A stretch of DNA of 27,546 nt from Pseudomonadota bacterium (GTDB taxonomy: Bacteria > Pseudomonadota > Alphaproteobacteria > Acetobacterales > Acetobacteraceae): NCBI GenBank assembly GCA_021828605.1, contig JAJZEG010000080.1, positions 1 to 27,546 of the forward strand. Reading direction: 5' to 3'. The position numbers and the translations under genes were made by a program. The notes under the pieces were generated by a model, which was not told where the DNA came from, did no database searches, and was given only the letters and a program-made list of their open reading frames with translations. Of the stretch, positions 16,748 through 25,664 are shown in pieces (position 1 is the stretch's first letter; the number at the start of each line of letters is the position of its first letter).

Positions 16748-17893
16748 CTATAAATAGTGTTCTTCCGGCGGAGTAAAACCATTAAATCCCTGACTGGCGT
16801 AACTTGTTACATACGCGCCGGTATCATGGATCAGCACATGATCGCCTGCAGTCAAATCAGCGGGCAGCGGGCAATCGGTTTCGCGGTACAACACGTCAAC
16901 GCCGTCGCAGGACGGGCCGGCGAGCACCGCGGGTTGCGGCGCGCCCGCGACCCCTGGTGCGGTAATCCGGTAGCGGATCGCCTCGGCTTCGGTTTCGGCC
17001 AGGCCACCGAAGCGGCCAATATCCAAATAGACCCAGCGCCGATTTTGATCGGTCGGACGCGGACAGGTGAGCACCACTTCGGAAACCACCACGCCCGCAT
17101 CGGCCACCAGCGCGCGGCCCGGCTCGATGATTAATTCCGGCCAGTGATTGCCGAAATGGGCCCGCAACGCCTCGGTAATCGCGGCACCGAAATCACCGAT
17201 GGTCGGGATGTCCTCGCGGTAGCGCACCGGGAACCCGCCGCCGATATTTAGCATCGACAAATCAATGCCCCGGCTGCGCAAATCGCTGAACACCAAGGCG
17301 GCCGCGCCGATGGCATCGCAATAGGCGCCGACCCCAGTTTGCTGGCTACCAACGTGAAACGATAGACCATAGGGCACCAAGCCAAGCTGCTCGGCCTTGA
17401 TCAGCAAGGCGACCGCTGTTGGCGCATCGGTGCCGAATTTGTGCGAAAGCGGCCAATCCGCGCCATCCTGGCTGACCGCGAGACGGCAAAACACCCGCGC
17501 ACCGGGCGCTGCGTCGGCAATTTTTTGGAGTTCTGCGCTGGAATCAAAGGCAAATAAATCGACCCCTGCTTGGTGCGCCTCAGCAATCGCTGTGGTCTTT
17601 TTCACCGTGTTGCCAAAACTGATCAGCGCAGGCTGCGCGCCTGCCGCCAGACATTGACGCACTTCGGCGAGGCTCGCGGCATCAAAGCGCGCGCCGAGCG
17701 TGTTGAGCAAAGCGAGCACTGGCGCCGCCGGATTGGCTTTCACCGCATAATAAATATGCGCCGTCGGCAAGGCCGCGCGCAAAGCCGCGAAATTATCGCG
17801 CAGCCGGTCCAAATCAAACACCAGCGCCGGGGTGGCGCAGGCGCGGGCGCCCGAAAACTGGGCATCGACAAATCGGGCGAGTTTGGGGGTCAT
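16748..17893 (-). CDS. Ornithine/lysine decarboxylase, fold type III PLP enzyme
   Basis: A 381-residue PLP enzyme of the eukaryotic-like ornithine decarboxylase group, expected to form putrescine (or cadaverine) from ornithine (or lysine). PLP binds Lys52 in YYAVKANP. Other family marks are FDAASLAEV, SFHVGSQQ, LNIGGGFPV, the PLP-phosphate site IIEPGRALVADAG, the active-site cysteine in GPSCDGVD, and HDTGAYVTSYASQGFNGF near the C-terminus. Substrate preference cannot be fixed from this, so no symbol is given. The start at 17893 is set by GGAAGGGAG just upstream; a longer frame runs into the leader. The leader is structured and may regulate translation. The gene is divergent from a two-component system. 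Confidence 0.93.
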   Translation of the reverse strand: MTPKLARFVDAQFSGARACATPALVFDLDRLRDNFAALRAALPTAHIYYAVKANPAAPVLALLNTLGARFDAASLAEVRQCLAAGAQPALISFGNTVKKTTAIAEAHQAGVDLFAFDSSAELQKIADAAPGARVFCRLAVSQDGADWPLSHKFGTDAPTAVALLIKAEQLGLVPYGLSFHVGSQQTGVGAYCDAIGAAALVFSDLRSRGIDLSMLNIGGGFPVRYREDIPTIGDFGAAITEALRAHFGNHWPELIIEPGRALVADAGVVVSEVVLTCPRPTDQNRRWVYLDIGRFGGLAETEAEAIRYRITAPGVAGAPQPAVLAGPSCDGVDVLYRETDCPLPADLTAGDHVLIHDTGAYVTSYASQGFNGFTPPEEHYL

Positions 17894-18065
17894 GACCCAC
17901 TCCCTTCCAAATCCAGGGTCCAGCGCATGAGGCGCAAGACGGTTGCGAAACGGTCGAACGAACCAGCGACCAACTTGAGCCGACACAGTGTCGGGAGTTG
18001 CCAGAACGCTTGACGTCGTTGCGTAACCACCCTGACGGGGGGCAGAGGCACGTGCGTTGCTGCGT
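17894..18065 (-). ncRNA. Structured 5' leader of the decarboxylase gene, candidate speF-type leader RNA
   Basis: About 170 bases lie between a possible promoter and the start codon. On the minus strand the leader can form a strong hairpin: CCGACA-CUG-UGUCGG (17980-17994), extended by CAACU/AGUUG (17971-17975 with 17996-18000). Next to the start codon, GACCC (17916-17920) can pair with GGGUC (17894-17898), enclosing the Shine-Dalgarno GGAAGGGAG; alternatively CCCU can pair with AGGG of the Shine-Dalgarno itself. A leader motif called speF is known upstream of alphaproteobacterial ornithine decarboxylase genes. I cannot confirm a match from memory, so the identity is inferred from location and structure. 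Confidence 0.45.
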
Positions 18066-18071
18066 GCGGCT

Positions 18072-18100
18072 CACATAGTCAAATTGCTAGCCCGGTGCAA
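18072..18100 (-). promoter_or_regulatory. Possible promoter for the decarboxylase gene
   Basis: On the minus strand TTGCAC (18095-18100) is separated by 17 bases from TATGTG (18072-18077). Both boxes match the sigma-70 consensus only in their first three bases, so this is a weak prediction. It would give a leader of about 170 bases. The divergent response-regulator gene starts about 110 bp away on the other side. Confidence 0.35.
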
Positions 18101-18207
18101 GTGATTGTTTTGTGATCCTGCGTTGCTGCGCGGTAAGGGCCGCCAGAATCGTAATGAAATGCAACACGGGCTGCCGTTCACGCAAAGTTGAGGCTATTGT
18201 AACAGCC

Positions 18208-18924
18208 ATGGAAACCATGCCGCATTTACTGGTTGTTGATGATGATCGTGACATTCGCGATTTGCTGGGTCGATTTTTGGAGCGCGAACGGTTCCGGGTG
18301 ACCTTGGCGCGCGATGGCCGCGAGGCGCGGCGGGCCTTTATTAATGGTCATTTTCAGTTGGTGGTGCTTGATTTGATGCTGCCCGGCGAATCCGGCCTGG
18401 AGCTGGCGCGCTGGCTGCGTGCGGATACCAAGGTGGCCATCATTATGCTCACCGCCCTCAGCGACGAGCCGGACCGGATCATCGGGCTGGAGTTGGGTGC
18501 CGATGATTACGTTACCAAGCCGTTTAATCCGCGTGAACTAGCCGCGCGGATCCGGGCCGTGCTGCGGCGGGTGAACGACCCGGAGCGGGGCCGCGAGCCG
18601 CCTGCGCTGATTTATCGTTTTGGCGGTTGGGTGTTGGAATCAGCGCGGCGTCGGTTGATCAGTCCTGATGGCGTCGATGTGACCGTTACCGGCGGCGAAT
18701 ATGAATTGCTGCTGGCCATGTTGGAACGACCCAACCGGGTGCTGACCCGCGATATGCTGCTTGATTTGCTGCGCGGGCGCCAAGCCGGGCCGTTTGACCG
18801 AGCGATTGATGTCGCGGTGTCGCGGTTGCGGCGCAAATTGGAGGATAATGGCCGGAATGCGCAGCTGATCAAAACCGTGCGCGGCGGTGGTTATGTGTTG
18901 TCGGCCCAAGTGGAGCGCGGATGA
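18208..18924 (+). CDS. OmpR-family response regulator
   Basis: A 238-residue two-component transcription factor. The receiver domain has the acidic pair in VVDDDRDIRD, phosphoacceptor Asp55 (VVLDLMLPGESG), Thr/Ser in MLTALSDE, and Lys104 in DDYVTKPFNPRELAAR. The C-terminal winged helix shows TGGEYELLLAMLERPNRVLTRDMLL and RAIDVAVSRLRRKLED, ending KTVRGGGYVL. The start is uncertain: ATG 18208 and ATG 18217 both precede the conserved PHLLVVDDD, and neither has a strong ribosome-binding site; longer forms add non-conserved residues. It overlaps the sensor kinase by 4 bp (ATGA), so the two are co-translated. It could act on the neighbouring decarboxylase promoter, but that is inference. Confidence 0.94.
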   Translation: METMPHLLVVDDDRDIRDLLGRFLERERFRVTLARDGREARRAFINGHFQLVVLDLMLPGESGLELARWLRADTKVAIIMLTALSDEPDRIIGLELGADDYVTKPFNPRELAARIRAVLRRVNDPERGREPPALIYRFGGWVLESARRRLISPDGVDVTVTGGEYELLLAMLERPNRVLTRDMLLDLLRGRQAGPFDRAIDVAVSRLRRKLEDNGRNAQLIKTVRGGGYVLSAQVERG

Positions 18925-20288
18925 TCGCGCCATACGGACGTAAACGGCTACGGCTGCGCCCGGCGAGCCTGGCTGGGCGCACGGCATTGAGCCTGTTGAT
19001 TGGGTTTGGCGTGGTGCAGGGGATCGGCCTCGCCGTGCATACTTATACGCAGCGCAATCTCAACCGGATTGAGGCGGAGCGTGAAATCGCCACGCGCAGC
19101 GCCCTGATTTACCGGCGCATCGCCCGCGTGCCTCTGGCGCAGCAGCGCGGGATGCTGGCACGCGAGCAGCGCGTTTTTGGTGCGCGCCATGTGCGCCTCA
19201 CCACCGAGCCGCCGATTGACGGTAGTTTCGGGCTCCCTTTGCCGGCGCGGCAAATTTTGCGGGCCAGCATCATCACCTTCCCAATGGCCAAACCGCTTCG
19301 ACCGCACGGCCTGTCCCTACGGGGCGCGTTCAATCCGCCGCGTATTCTGATTGGTTTTCACCTGCGCGATGGTCTGTGGCTCACGGTGATTTCGCCGTTT
19401 CAGCCCACCCCGCCCTGGCGCACACCCGGTTTTGCCACCGCTTTCATTATTATGTTTTTGCTGGGCGCGGTGATGATTATCTGGGCGGTGCTGCGCCTGA
19501 CCGCGCCGGTGCGCACCCTTGCGGCGGCTGCCGAGCAATTAGGCCGCGATATCGGCAACGCGCCCGCTTTGCCCGAGGACGGGCCGAGCGAAATCGCGAC
19601 CGCCGCCGTCGCGTTCAACACTATGGCGGCGCGGATTCGCCGTTTTGTTGAGGATCGGACGTTTTTGCTCACCGCGATTGGCCATGATTTACGCACCCCG
19701 ATCACCCGGCTGAAGCTCCGCGCGGAGTTTTTGGAGGATGAAACCGTGCGCGATAAATTCATGGCGGATCTGGATGAGTTGGAGGCGATGGTCGCCTCCA
19801 CTTTGGCCTTCGGTCGCGATAATGCGGCGAGCGAAGCGATGGTGCCCGTCGATATTGTAACCCTGCTGCGCACCGCCCTCGATGAAGCCGCCGATATCGC
19901 ACCGGAGGGTGCTCACTGCGTGGATTATCGCGGCCCGGATCATTTGACTCTGCGGATCAGGCCGTTATCGTTTAAGCGTGCAATCGCCAACCTGATTGCC
20001 AACGCGATCGATTATGGCGGGGTCGCGCGGGTCAGCCTACACCAGCCCGCGCGCGATATTGTGCGCATCGATATTGAGGATAATGGGCCTGGCATCCAAG
20101 CCGCTGAGCTTGAGCGCGTGTTCGAGCCCTTTCGCCGGATCGAGACCAGCCGCAACCGCCGCACCGGTGGCACCGGGCTTGGTTTGGCGATTGCGCGCAA
20201 CGCGGTCCGCGCGCATGGCGGCGATATCACGCTCGCTAATCGCCCCGGCGGCGCGGGGCTGATTGCGAGCGTGTTTATGCCGCTTTGA
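18921..20288 (+). CDS. EnvZ-like sensor histidine kinase
   Basis: A 455-residue inner-membrane kinase. Transmembrane segment 1 is near residues 18-38 (ALSLLIGFGVVQGIGLAV) and segment 2 near 172-192 (FIIMFLLGAVMIIWAVLRL), with a periplasmic domain of about 130 residues between them. A HAMP linker (LTAPVRTLAAAAEQLGRDI) leads to the phospho-accepting His255 in AIGHDLRTPITRLKLRAE. The ATPase domain has the N box ANLIANAIDYGG, G1 IEDNGPGI, and G2 GTGLGLAIARNAVRAHGG. The arrangement and the H box match EnvZ-type kinases. The signal sensed is unknown. The gene stops 10 bp before the convergent fadD stop. Confidence 0.94.
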   Translation: MIAPYGRKRLRLRPASLAGRTALSLLIGFGVVQGIGLAVHTYTQRNLNRIEAEREIATRSALIYRRIARVPLAQQRGMLAREQRVFGARHVRLTTEPPIDGSFGLPLPARQILRASIITFPMAKPLRPHGLSLRGAFNPPRILIGFHLRDGLWLTVISPFQPTPPWRTPGFATAFIIMFLLGAVMIIWAVLRLTAPVRTLAAAAEQLGRDIGNAPALPEDGPSEIATAAVAFNTMAARIRRFVEDRTFLLTAIGHDLRTPITRLKLRAEFLEDETVRDKFMADLDELEAMVASTLAFGRDNAASEAMVPVDIVTLLRTALDEAADIAPEGAHCVDYRGPDHLTLRIRPLSFKRAIANLIANAIDYGGVARVSLHQPARDIVRIDIEDNGPGIQAAELERVFEPFRRIETSRNRRTGGTGLGLAIARNAVRAHGGDITLANRPGGAGLIASVFMPL

Positions 20289-20298
20289 TCGCGTTTGG

Positions 20299-22005
20299 TC
20301 AGGCGGCGGGTTGTTCTGATTGATCGCCCGAGAAAAACTCTTTGATCACTTGGGGTTTCGCCGCTTCCTCTTCGACGAGTTCCTTTTTCGATAATTTACC
20401 GACCAATGTTTTCGGTAGCGTATCGCGAATCTCGATGGCTTTCGGGATTTCGATTTTGTTCAGATGTTCCTTAAGAAACTCCAAAATCTCGATCTCGGTT
20501 GCTGCGGAGCCAGGACGGAGCGTGACGAATAATTTCGGCGCCTGGCCGCGATAGGCGTCGGGAATCCCGATGGCAATCGCATCCTGCACCGCCGGATGCT
20601 GATAGGCCGCTTCCTCGATCACGCGCGGATACACATTATAGCCGCTGCACAGGATCAAATCCTTGATCCGATCAACAATGAACAAATAACCGTCCGGGTC
20701 GAGATAACCGATATCGCCAGTGCGCAGCGCGCCATCGATGAAGACTTTCGCGGTTTCATCGGGACGATCCAAATAGCCTTTCATCACCTGCGGGCCGCGC
20801 ACGCAAATCTCGCCCTTTTCGCCTTGCGGCATGAGCCGCTCAGGATGTTCGGGATCGCGGATTTCGACAATCGTGCCCGGCAGCGCCATGCCGACCGAAT
20901 TACGCTTGACCAAATCAGGCGGCGTCGCGGTCACCACCGGCGACGCTTCGGACAGGCCATAGCCTTCGAGAATCGCGCATTTGGAGAGCCGCTCGAACCG
21001 CTCGGCGGCCTCAGCGGCGATGGCGGCGCCGCCGGAGATGCAGAATTTGATATAGGACAAATCCATGCCAGTGCCAGCATGGGTGCTAACCGCAGTGAAT
21101 AAGGTCGGCACGCCGGGCATGATGGTCGGGCGTTTACGGTCGATTGCCGCCATCAGCATTTTAACATCGAGCCGAGGCATCAACACCAGCTCCGCGCCGA
21201 TGGCGATGCCGAGATTCATCACCGCCGTCATCGCGAACACATGGAAAAATGGCAAAATGCCCATGATCCGCTCACCACCTTCATCCAAAGGCGGTGAGCC
21301 GGCCAGCACTTGCTGGACATTGGCGGTGATATTGCCATGGGTTAGCATCGCCGCTTTTGGCACGCCGGTGGTGCCGCCGGTGAATTGCAGGGCCGCGACA
21401 TCGTTCAGCGGATCGATCGCGACCGGTGTCGGCGCCTTCGCCCCTTTGACCAAGGCCGAAAACCGTACGTAAGGCGCCGTCGCCGGGATCGCCGACCGCT
21501 CGGCGGATTTGAACAGTCGGAATGCAATCGATTTGATCGTCGGCAGCGCCTCGGCCATCGAACAGACAATCACCTGATCGAGCAATTTCTGCGCCACCAA
21601 TCCAGCAATTTTGTCGTGGATCATCGGCACATCGAGCGACACCATGATCCGGGTTCCGGCACTCTGCGCCTGGGCAGCCAACTCACGCTCGGTATAAAGC
21701 GGGTTGAAGTTCACCACCGTGCCGCCAACCTTGAGGATCGCGTAATACATGACAATAAAATAATGCGTATTCGGCAGGCACAGACCGACGCGCGTGCCTT
21801 TGACCACGCCACGCTGCTGCAACCCGGCAGCAGCCCGATCCGCGAGCGCATTCATTTCGCGCCAGTTCCAGCCACGCCCCAGAAAATCGACGGCAGGCCG
21901 ATCACCAAAACGCCGCGCCGCCTCTTCGAGCACGGTTCCCGCCGCTCGCGGAATCGGCTTGAAATCCGGCATGGCCTGTGGTTTCGCGATTGTCGTTGAA
22001 CTCAT
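20299..22005 (-). CDS. fadD: Long-chain fatty acid--CoA ligase
   Basis: A 568-residue AMP-forming acyl-CoA synthetase that activates fatty acids for beta-oxidation or lipid synthesis. The P-loop-like motif is LQFTGGTTGVPKAAMLTHGN, followed by the linker stretch GYGLSEASPVVTATPP, then RTGDIGYLDPDGYLFIVDR with IKDLILCSGYNVYPRVIEE. The catalytic lysine is in PKTLVGKLSKKEL near the C-terminus. Length fits FadD. The start at 22005 is fixed by GGAGGAGG a few bases upstream; a GTG five codons earlier would contain that site. A likely sigma-70 promoter lies at 22093-22121. It is separate from the cold-shock gene because a terminator lies between them. Confidence 0.94.
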   Translation of the reverse strand: MSSTTIAKPQAMPDFKPIPRAAGTVLEEAARRFGDRPAVDFLGRGWNWREMNALADRAAAGLQQRGVVKGTRVGLCLPNTHYFIVMYYAILKVGGTVVNFNPLYTERELAAQAQSAGTRIMVSLDVPMIHDKIAGLVAQKLLDQVIVCSMAEALPTIKSIAFRLFKSAERSAIPATAPYVRFSALVKGAKAPTPVAIDPLNDVAALQFTGGTTGVPKAAMLTHGNITANVQQVLAGSPPLDEGGERIMGILPFFHVFAMTAVMNLGIAIGAELVLMPRLDVKMLMAAIDRKRPTIMPGVPTLFTAVSTHAGTGMDLSYIKFCISGGAAIAAEAAERFERLSKCAILEGYGLSEASPVVTATPPDLVKRNSVGMALPGTIVEIRDPEHPERLMPQGEKGEICVRGPQVMKGYLDRPDETAKVFIDGALRTGDIGYLDPDGYLFIVDRIKDLILCSGYNVYPRVIEEAAYQHPAVQDAIAIGIPDAYRGQAPKLFVTLRPGSAATEIEILEFLKEHLNKIEIPKAIEIRDTLPKTLVGKLSKKELVEEEAAKPQVIKEFFSGDQSEQPAA

Positions 22006-22092
22006 TATTTCCTCCTCCACGCAGCGCGATCATCCGTCACGCGTTTAACATTATCGCCCTTAACGCTTCATAGAGAAGCCTGACGTAATGGT

Positions 22093-22121
22093 AATATACC
22101 AAACACGTTCCGACTCCGCAA
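22093..22121 (-). promoter_or_regulatory. Likely sigma-70 promoter of fadD
   Basis: On the minus strand TTGCGG (22116-22121) and TATATT (22093-22098) are separated by exactly 17 bases, which is a good sigma-70 arrangement. It lies about 90 bases before the fadD start. A 5-bp inverted repeat, GCTTC/GAAGC at 22065-22079, sits just downstream near the expected transcription start and might be an operator, though it is short. Confidence 0.6.
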
Positions 22122-22206
22122 GCGAACCATGCCCTGTTCGAATGATGCCGTTAAGTTTCGATGAAACCGAGTGGAGAGGTGAGGTGGGCGGCAGGCTGAA
22201 ATAACC

Positions 22207-22232
22207 GAAAAAAGCCGACCGGCTATCGGCTT
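22207..22232 (-). terminator. Rho-independent terminator after the cold-shock gene
   Basis: On the minus strand AAGCCGA and TCGGCTT form a 7-bp stem around the loop TAGCCGG, followed directly by a run of T (TTTTTTC). It lies about 50 bases past the cold-shock stop and separates that gene from fadD. Confidence 0.88.
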
Positions 22233-22280
22233 AATTGGGTAAACGCAACAAAAATCCGCAATTAAACGGGTCGGCGCGCG

Positions 22281-22484
22281 TCACATCGACTTCAAATTGA
22301 CCGCCGCTGCCTTGCCGCGCTCCATTGCGATTTCGTAAGAAAGTTTTTGCCCTTCATTGAGGCTGCGCATGCCAGCAGCCTGCACGGCGGTGATGTGTAC
22401 AAAAACATCTTTGCCGCCATCCTGCGGGACAATGAAGCCGAACCCTTTGGTGGTATTAAACCACTTAACCGTTCCAATCGCCAT
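22281..22484 (-). CDS. Cold-shock protein, CspA family
   Basis: A 67-residue single cold-shock domain that binds single-stranded RNA and DNA and relieves RNA structure. The N-terminus is [18 protein letters not shown], with RNP1 in KGFGFI and RNP2 in VFVHIT, and the conserved EGQKLSYEI and GKAAAVNL near the end. Length is typical. AGGAG lies about 13 bases before the ATG. The gene has its own terminator at 22207-22232 and is divergent from acs. The 5' region is long enough to hold a regulated leader as in other csp genes, but I cannot show one. A TTGACA box at 22646-22651 is a possible -35 element with no well-spaced -10. Confidence 0.96.
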   Translation of the reverse strand: MAIGTVKWFNTTKGFGFIVPQDGGKDVFVHITAVQAAGMRSLNEGQKLSYEIAMERGKAAAVNLKSM

Positions 22485-22846
22485 GGTCGCGTCGCTGCTC
22501 CTAAGACATCCCGCGCCGCGCGCCCGTCGCGCAGCTTGATGGGCACAACCGGATTTCAGACGTCCTGCTAAAGGCTAGGATCGCCAAGTGCAACAAGGCT
22601 AGTCCAAGTCGGTTGCGTAATTAGAGACGCAGAAATACGTGCTGCTGTCAACGCGTTTCGCTGCGCGCCCCGGCTAGGCAAGCACTGTGGCAAGCGCTGT
22701 GTAAGCGGGGGGCAAGCGTTTGGGCAAGCGCCAAAGCGTGGGGCGTAGCGGGGCCCTTCCGGTTGCGGGCAAATCGCGTCATAGTCGCTGTAGGAAGTTA
22801 GGTGCTGCGCGTGCATGCGGCCAAGAAACTCACGGAGGATCAAAAA
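22485..22846. other. Intergenic region between csp and acs (divergent)
   Basis: About 360 bases without a credible gene. It must hold the promoters of both csp and acs. On the csp side a perfect TTGACA (22646-22651, minus strand) is present, but the best -10 match TCTAAT (22620-22625) is 20 bases away, longer than usual. The middle contains a 12-base repeat array (22677-22734). Toward acs there is no clear promoter. Open frames crossing this stretch look like chance readings. Confidence 0.7.
22677..22734. repeat. Short tandem array of GGCAAGC units
   Basis: Five adjacent units: GGCAAGCACTGT (22677-22688), GGCAAGCGCTGT (22689-22700), a degenerate GTAAGCGGGG (22701-22710), GGCAAGCGTTTG (22711-22722) and GGCAAGCGCCAA (22723-22734). 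Four are 12 bases, one is 10. The array lies in the csp-acs divergent region. It may be slippage, or repeated binding sites for a regulator spaced near one helical turn. Confidence 0.85.
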
Positions 22847-24778
22847 ATGACCGACCAACGCGTTCCGGTTAAACCCGAAATCGCCGCCCATGCGCTGATC
22901 GGCGCCGATCGCTATCAACACATGACCGCGCAAGCCGCCAGCGATCCCGATGGTTTTTGGGCCGCCGAAAAAGACCGGATCGACTGGATCAAAGCGCCCA
23001 CTATAATCAAAAATACCAGTTTCACCGGTAATGTTTCGATCAAATGGTTCGAAGATGGCGTGCTGAACGCCGCCGCTAACTGTCTGGACCGGCATTTGGC
23101 CATGCGCGGCGACCAGGTGGCGATCATTTGGGAGGGCGATGATCCCAACGACAGCAAACACGTCACCTATCGCCAGCTTCACGCCGAAGTCTGTCGCATG
23201 GCGAATGTGCTGAAATCGCTCGGCGCCCAAAAGGGTGACCGGATCACCATTTACTTGCCCATGGTGGTCGAAGCCGCCGTCGCGATCCTGGCCTGCGCGC
23301 GGATTGGTGCGATCCATTCGGTGGTGTTTGGCGGTTTTTCGCCCGATAGCCTGGCTAACAGGATCCAGGATTGCGATTCCAAATTATTGATCACCGCCGA
23401 TGAAGGTCGTCGCGGCGGCCGTCGGGTGCCACTGAAAACCAATGTCGATGCCGCCTTGAAAACCTGCCCGATGCTCAAGGCGGTGCTGGTGGTCAAAGTG
23501 ACCGGCGGCGCGGTCGAGATGGAAGCCGGGCGCGACCACTGGTATCACGAGCGCAGCGCCACCGTGCCCGCCGATTGCCCGCCCGAGCCGATGAATGCCG
23601 AAGACCCGCTATTCATTCTCTATACCTCCGGCTCAACCGGCAAACCCAAAGGCGTGCTGCACAGCACCGGCGGCTATATGGTCTGGGCCAGCTTCACCCA
23701 TCAGTATGTGTTTGATTACCATCCTGGTGAGATTTACTGGTGCACCGCGGATGTCGGCTGGGTCACCGGCCATAGCTATATTATCTATGGTCCGCTCGCG
23801 AACGGCGCCACCACGTTGATGTTCGAGGGCATCCCGAACTATCCCGATAGTTCGCGCTTCTGGCAGGTGATTGATAAGCACAAGGTCAATATATTCTACA
23901 CCGCCCCGACCGCGATCCGCGCGCTGATGCGCGATGGCGAGGCGCCGGTGCAAAAAACCTCGCGCGCCTCGTTGCGGATTTTGGGGAGTGTCGGTGAGCC
24001 GATCAATCCTGAAGCCTGGCTGTGGTATTATCGGGTGGTCGGCGATAGCCGGTGCCCGATTGTCGATACATGGTGGCAAACCGAAACCGGCGGTATTCTG
24101 ATCAGCCCGCTGCCTGGCGCGGTTGATCAAAAACCAGGCTCAGCCACCTTGCCGCTGCCCGGCGTCAAGCCGGTGATTGTCGATGCCGAGGGTCATCCGT
24201 TAGAGGGCGCGGTCGAGGGTAATCTTTGCATTGCCGATAGCTGGCCGGGCCAGATGCGCACCGTGTTCGGCGATCATGAGCGATTCATCCAAACCTATTT
24301 TTCCACCTTCAAAGGCTATTATTTCACCGGCGATGGCGCGCGGCGCGATGCGGATGGCTATTACTGGATCACCGGTCGGGTCGATGACGTCATCAACGTA
24401 TCGGGTCACCGGATGGGCACGGCAGAGGTCGAATCAGCCTTGGTCGCCAATCATCAAGTCGCCGAAGCCGCCGTGGTTGGCTTTCCGCATGATATTAAAG
24501 GGCAGGGCATCTATGCCTATGTCACGCTCAAAGCCGGGATCGAGCCGACCGATGCGTTGAAAAGAGACCTGATCGTCTGGGTGCGCAAAGAAATCGGCCC
24601 GATTGCAGCGCCTGACGTTATTCAATGGGCGCCGGGCCTGCCGAAAACCCGTTCGGGCAAAATCATGCGGCGGATTTTGCGCAAAATCGCGGCGAACGAA
24701 ACCGATAGTCTGGGCGACATCTCAACCCTCGCCGATCCGGCGGTGGTCACCGAGCTTGTCGATAACCGGCATCAATAA
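22847..24778 (+). CDS. acs: Acetyl-CoA synthetase
   Basis: A 643-residue AMP-forming enzyme converting acetate, ATP and CoA to acetyl-CoA. Motifs include [58 protein letters not shown] and [18 protein letters not shown]. The catalytic lysine, which in other bacteria is switched off by Pat-type acetylation, is Lys605 in [13 protein letters not shown]. Length fits the family (about 650). The start is set by GGAGG 9 bases before ATG 22847; a GTG frame from 22802 adds non-conserved residues. It is divergent from the cold-shock gene and is followed 12 bp later by an alpha/beta hydrolase, so co-transcription is likely. Confidence 0.97.
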   Translation: MTDQRVPVKPEIAAHALIGADRYQHMTAQAASDPDGFWAAEKDRIDWIKAPTIIKNTSFTGNVSIKWFEDGVLNAAANCLDRHLAMRGDQVAIIWEGDDPNDSKHVTYRQLHAEVCRMANVLKSLGAQKGDRITIYLPMVVEAAVAILACARIGAIHSVVFGGFSPDSLANRIQDCDSKLLITADEGRRGGRRVPLKTNVDAALKTCPMLKAVLVVKVTGGAVEMEAGRDHWYHERSATVPADCPPEPMNAEDPLFILYTSGSTGKPKGVLHSTGGYMVWASFTHQYVFDYHPGEIYWCTADVGWVTGHSYIIYGPLANGATTLMFEGIPNYPDSSRFWQVIDKHKVNIFYTAPTAIRALMRDGEAPVQKTSRASLRILGSVGEPINPEAWLWYYRVVGDSRCPIVDTWWQTETGGILISPLPGAVDQKPGSATLPLPGVKPVIVDAEGHPLEGAVEGNLCIADSWPGQMRTVFGDHERFIQTYFSTFKGYYFTGDGARRDADGYYWITGRVDDVINVSGHRMGTAEVESALVANHQVAEAAVVGFPHDIKGQGIYAYVTLKAGIEPTDALKRDLIVWVRKEIGPIAAPDVIQWAPGLPKTRSGKIMRRILRKIAANETDSLGDISTLADPAVVTELVDNRHQ

Positions 24779-24790
24779 AGGTGCAATATC

Positions 24791-25642
24791 ATGACAATAC
24801 GCACAATAAGTGAGCACCAAGCGGGCAAGGTGCATCGGATATTAGGGTCGGGCGGTGTCGGCTTGCATGTGCGTGAATGGGGGCCGGCAGACGCGCCGCC
24901 AATCCTGTTCATCCATGGCTGGTCGGCGAGCTATTTATCCTGGCACAACCAATTCGATTCTGCCCTGCGTGACCGACATCGGATCATTTGCCTTGATTTG
25001 CGCGGTCATGGCTTTTCCGACAAGCCGCTCGACCCCGAACTCTATCAAAATGGCGCGCATTGGGCCGATGATATCGCGGCGGTGATCATTGAATTACAAC
25101 TCAAGCGCCCGGTGCTGGTCGGTTGGTCTTATGGCGGCTTCGTGATCTCGGATTATCTGGCACGCCATGGCAGCAAAAATGTCGGTGCGGTCAATTTCGT
25201 CGGTGCGGCGGTGATTTCCTCGAACCCGCCCAGCCATATTGGTGAAGCCTTCATCGATGGCGCGCTGATGGCGGCGAGCGATGATCCGGCGGTGATGATC
25301 GAAGGGGTGCGCCATGTGGTGCATTGCACCACCCATCAACCGCTATCGGTTGCCGATACCGAACGCGCTTTGGTGTCGCTGGCGCTGACGCCGCCGGTGG
25401 TGCGCGCGTTTCTGCTCATGCGCACCCTCGATTTCACCGCAACTTTGCAAAAACTCGACCGGCCTTGCTTGGTCACCCAGGGCGACAATGACGCGGTGGT
25501 GCTGCCCTCGATGGCCGCTCACATCGCGGCCTCAGTGCCGGGCGCGCGCTTATCCAGCTACGCCCATTGCGGCCACGCGCCTCAGCAGGAACACCCAGAA
25601 CGGTTCAACACTGAACTGGCCGATCTGGTTCGGTCACTTTAA
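24791..25642 (+). CDS. Alpha/beta-fold hydrolase
   Basis: A 283-residue soluble hydrolase. The oxyanion motif is LFIHGWSASYLSWH, the nucleophile elbow is GWSYGG (Ser113), the acid is probably Asp232 or Asp234 in TQGDNDAVVLPS, and the base is His262 in YAHCGHAPQQEHPERF. These features fit esterases, haloperoxidase-like or C-C hydrolases, and sequence alone does not give a substrate. AAAGGTG lies about 10 bases before the ATG. It is 12 bp after acs and 22 bp before an EthD-like gene, so it looks like part of a small operon. Confidence 0.9.
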   Translation: MTIRTISEHQAGKVHRILGSGGVGLHVREWGPADAPPILFIHGWSASYLSWHNQFDSALRDRHRIICLDLRGHGFSDKPLDPELYQNGAHWADDIAAVIIELQLKRPVLVGWSYGGFVISDYLARHGSKNVGAVNFVGAAVISSNPPSHIGEAFIDGALMAASDDPAVMIEGVRHVVHCTTHQPLSVADTERALVSLALTPPVVRAFLLMRTLDFTATLQKLDRPCLVTQGDNDAVVLPSMAAHIAASVPGARLSSYAHCGHAPQQEHPERFNTELADLVRSL

Positions 25643-25664
25643 TCCAGCCATCAAGGAGCACACC

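Noticed and set aside
17894..17986. N-terminal extension of the decarboxylase reading frame
   Set aside because: The extension has no family similarity, and a strong Shine-Dalgarno precedes ATG 17893. The region is better explained as RNA leader.
17814..18074. Possible leader peptide starting with GTG 18074
   Set aside because: No ribosome-binding site or family pattern supports it, and the frame runs on into the decarboxylase coding region, unlike typical leader peptides.
22677..22734. Possible plasmid-type iteron origin at the 12-base repeats
   Set aside because: No replication initiator gene is near, there is no AT-rich unwinding segment, and the setting is a normal divergent promoter region.
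22568..23317. Minus-strand open frame covering the csp-acs region and the start of acs
   Set aside because: It is antisense to acs, crosses the repeat array and shows no domain; no ribosome-binding site supports it.
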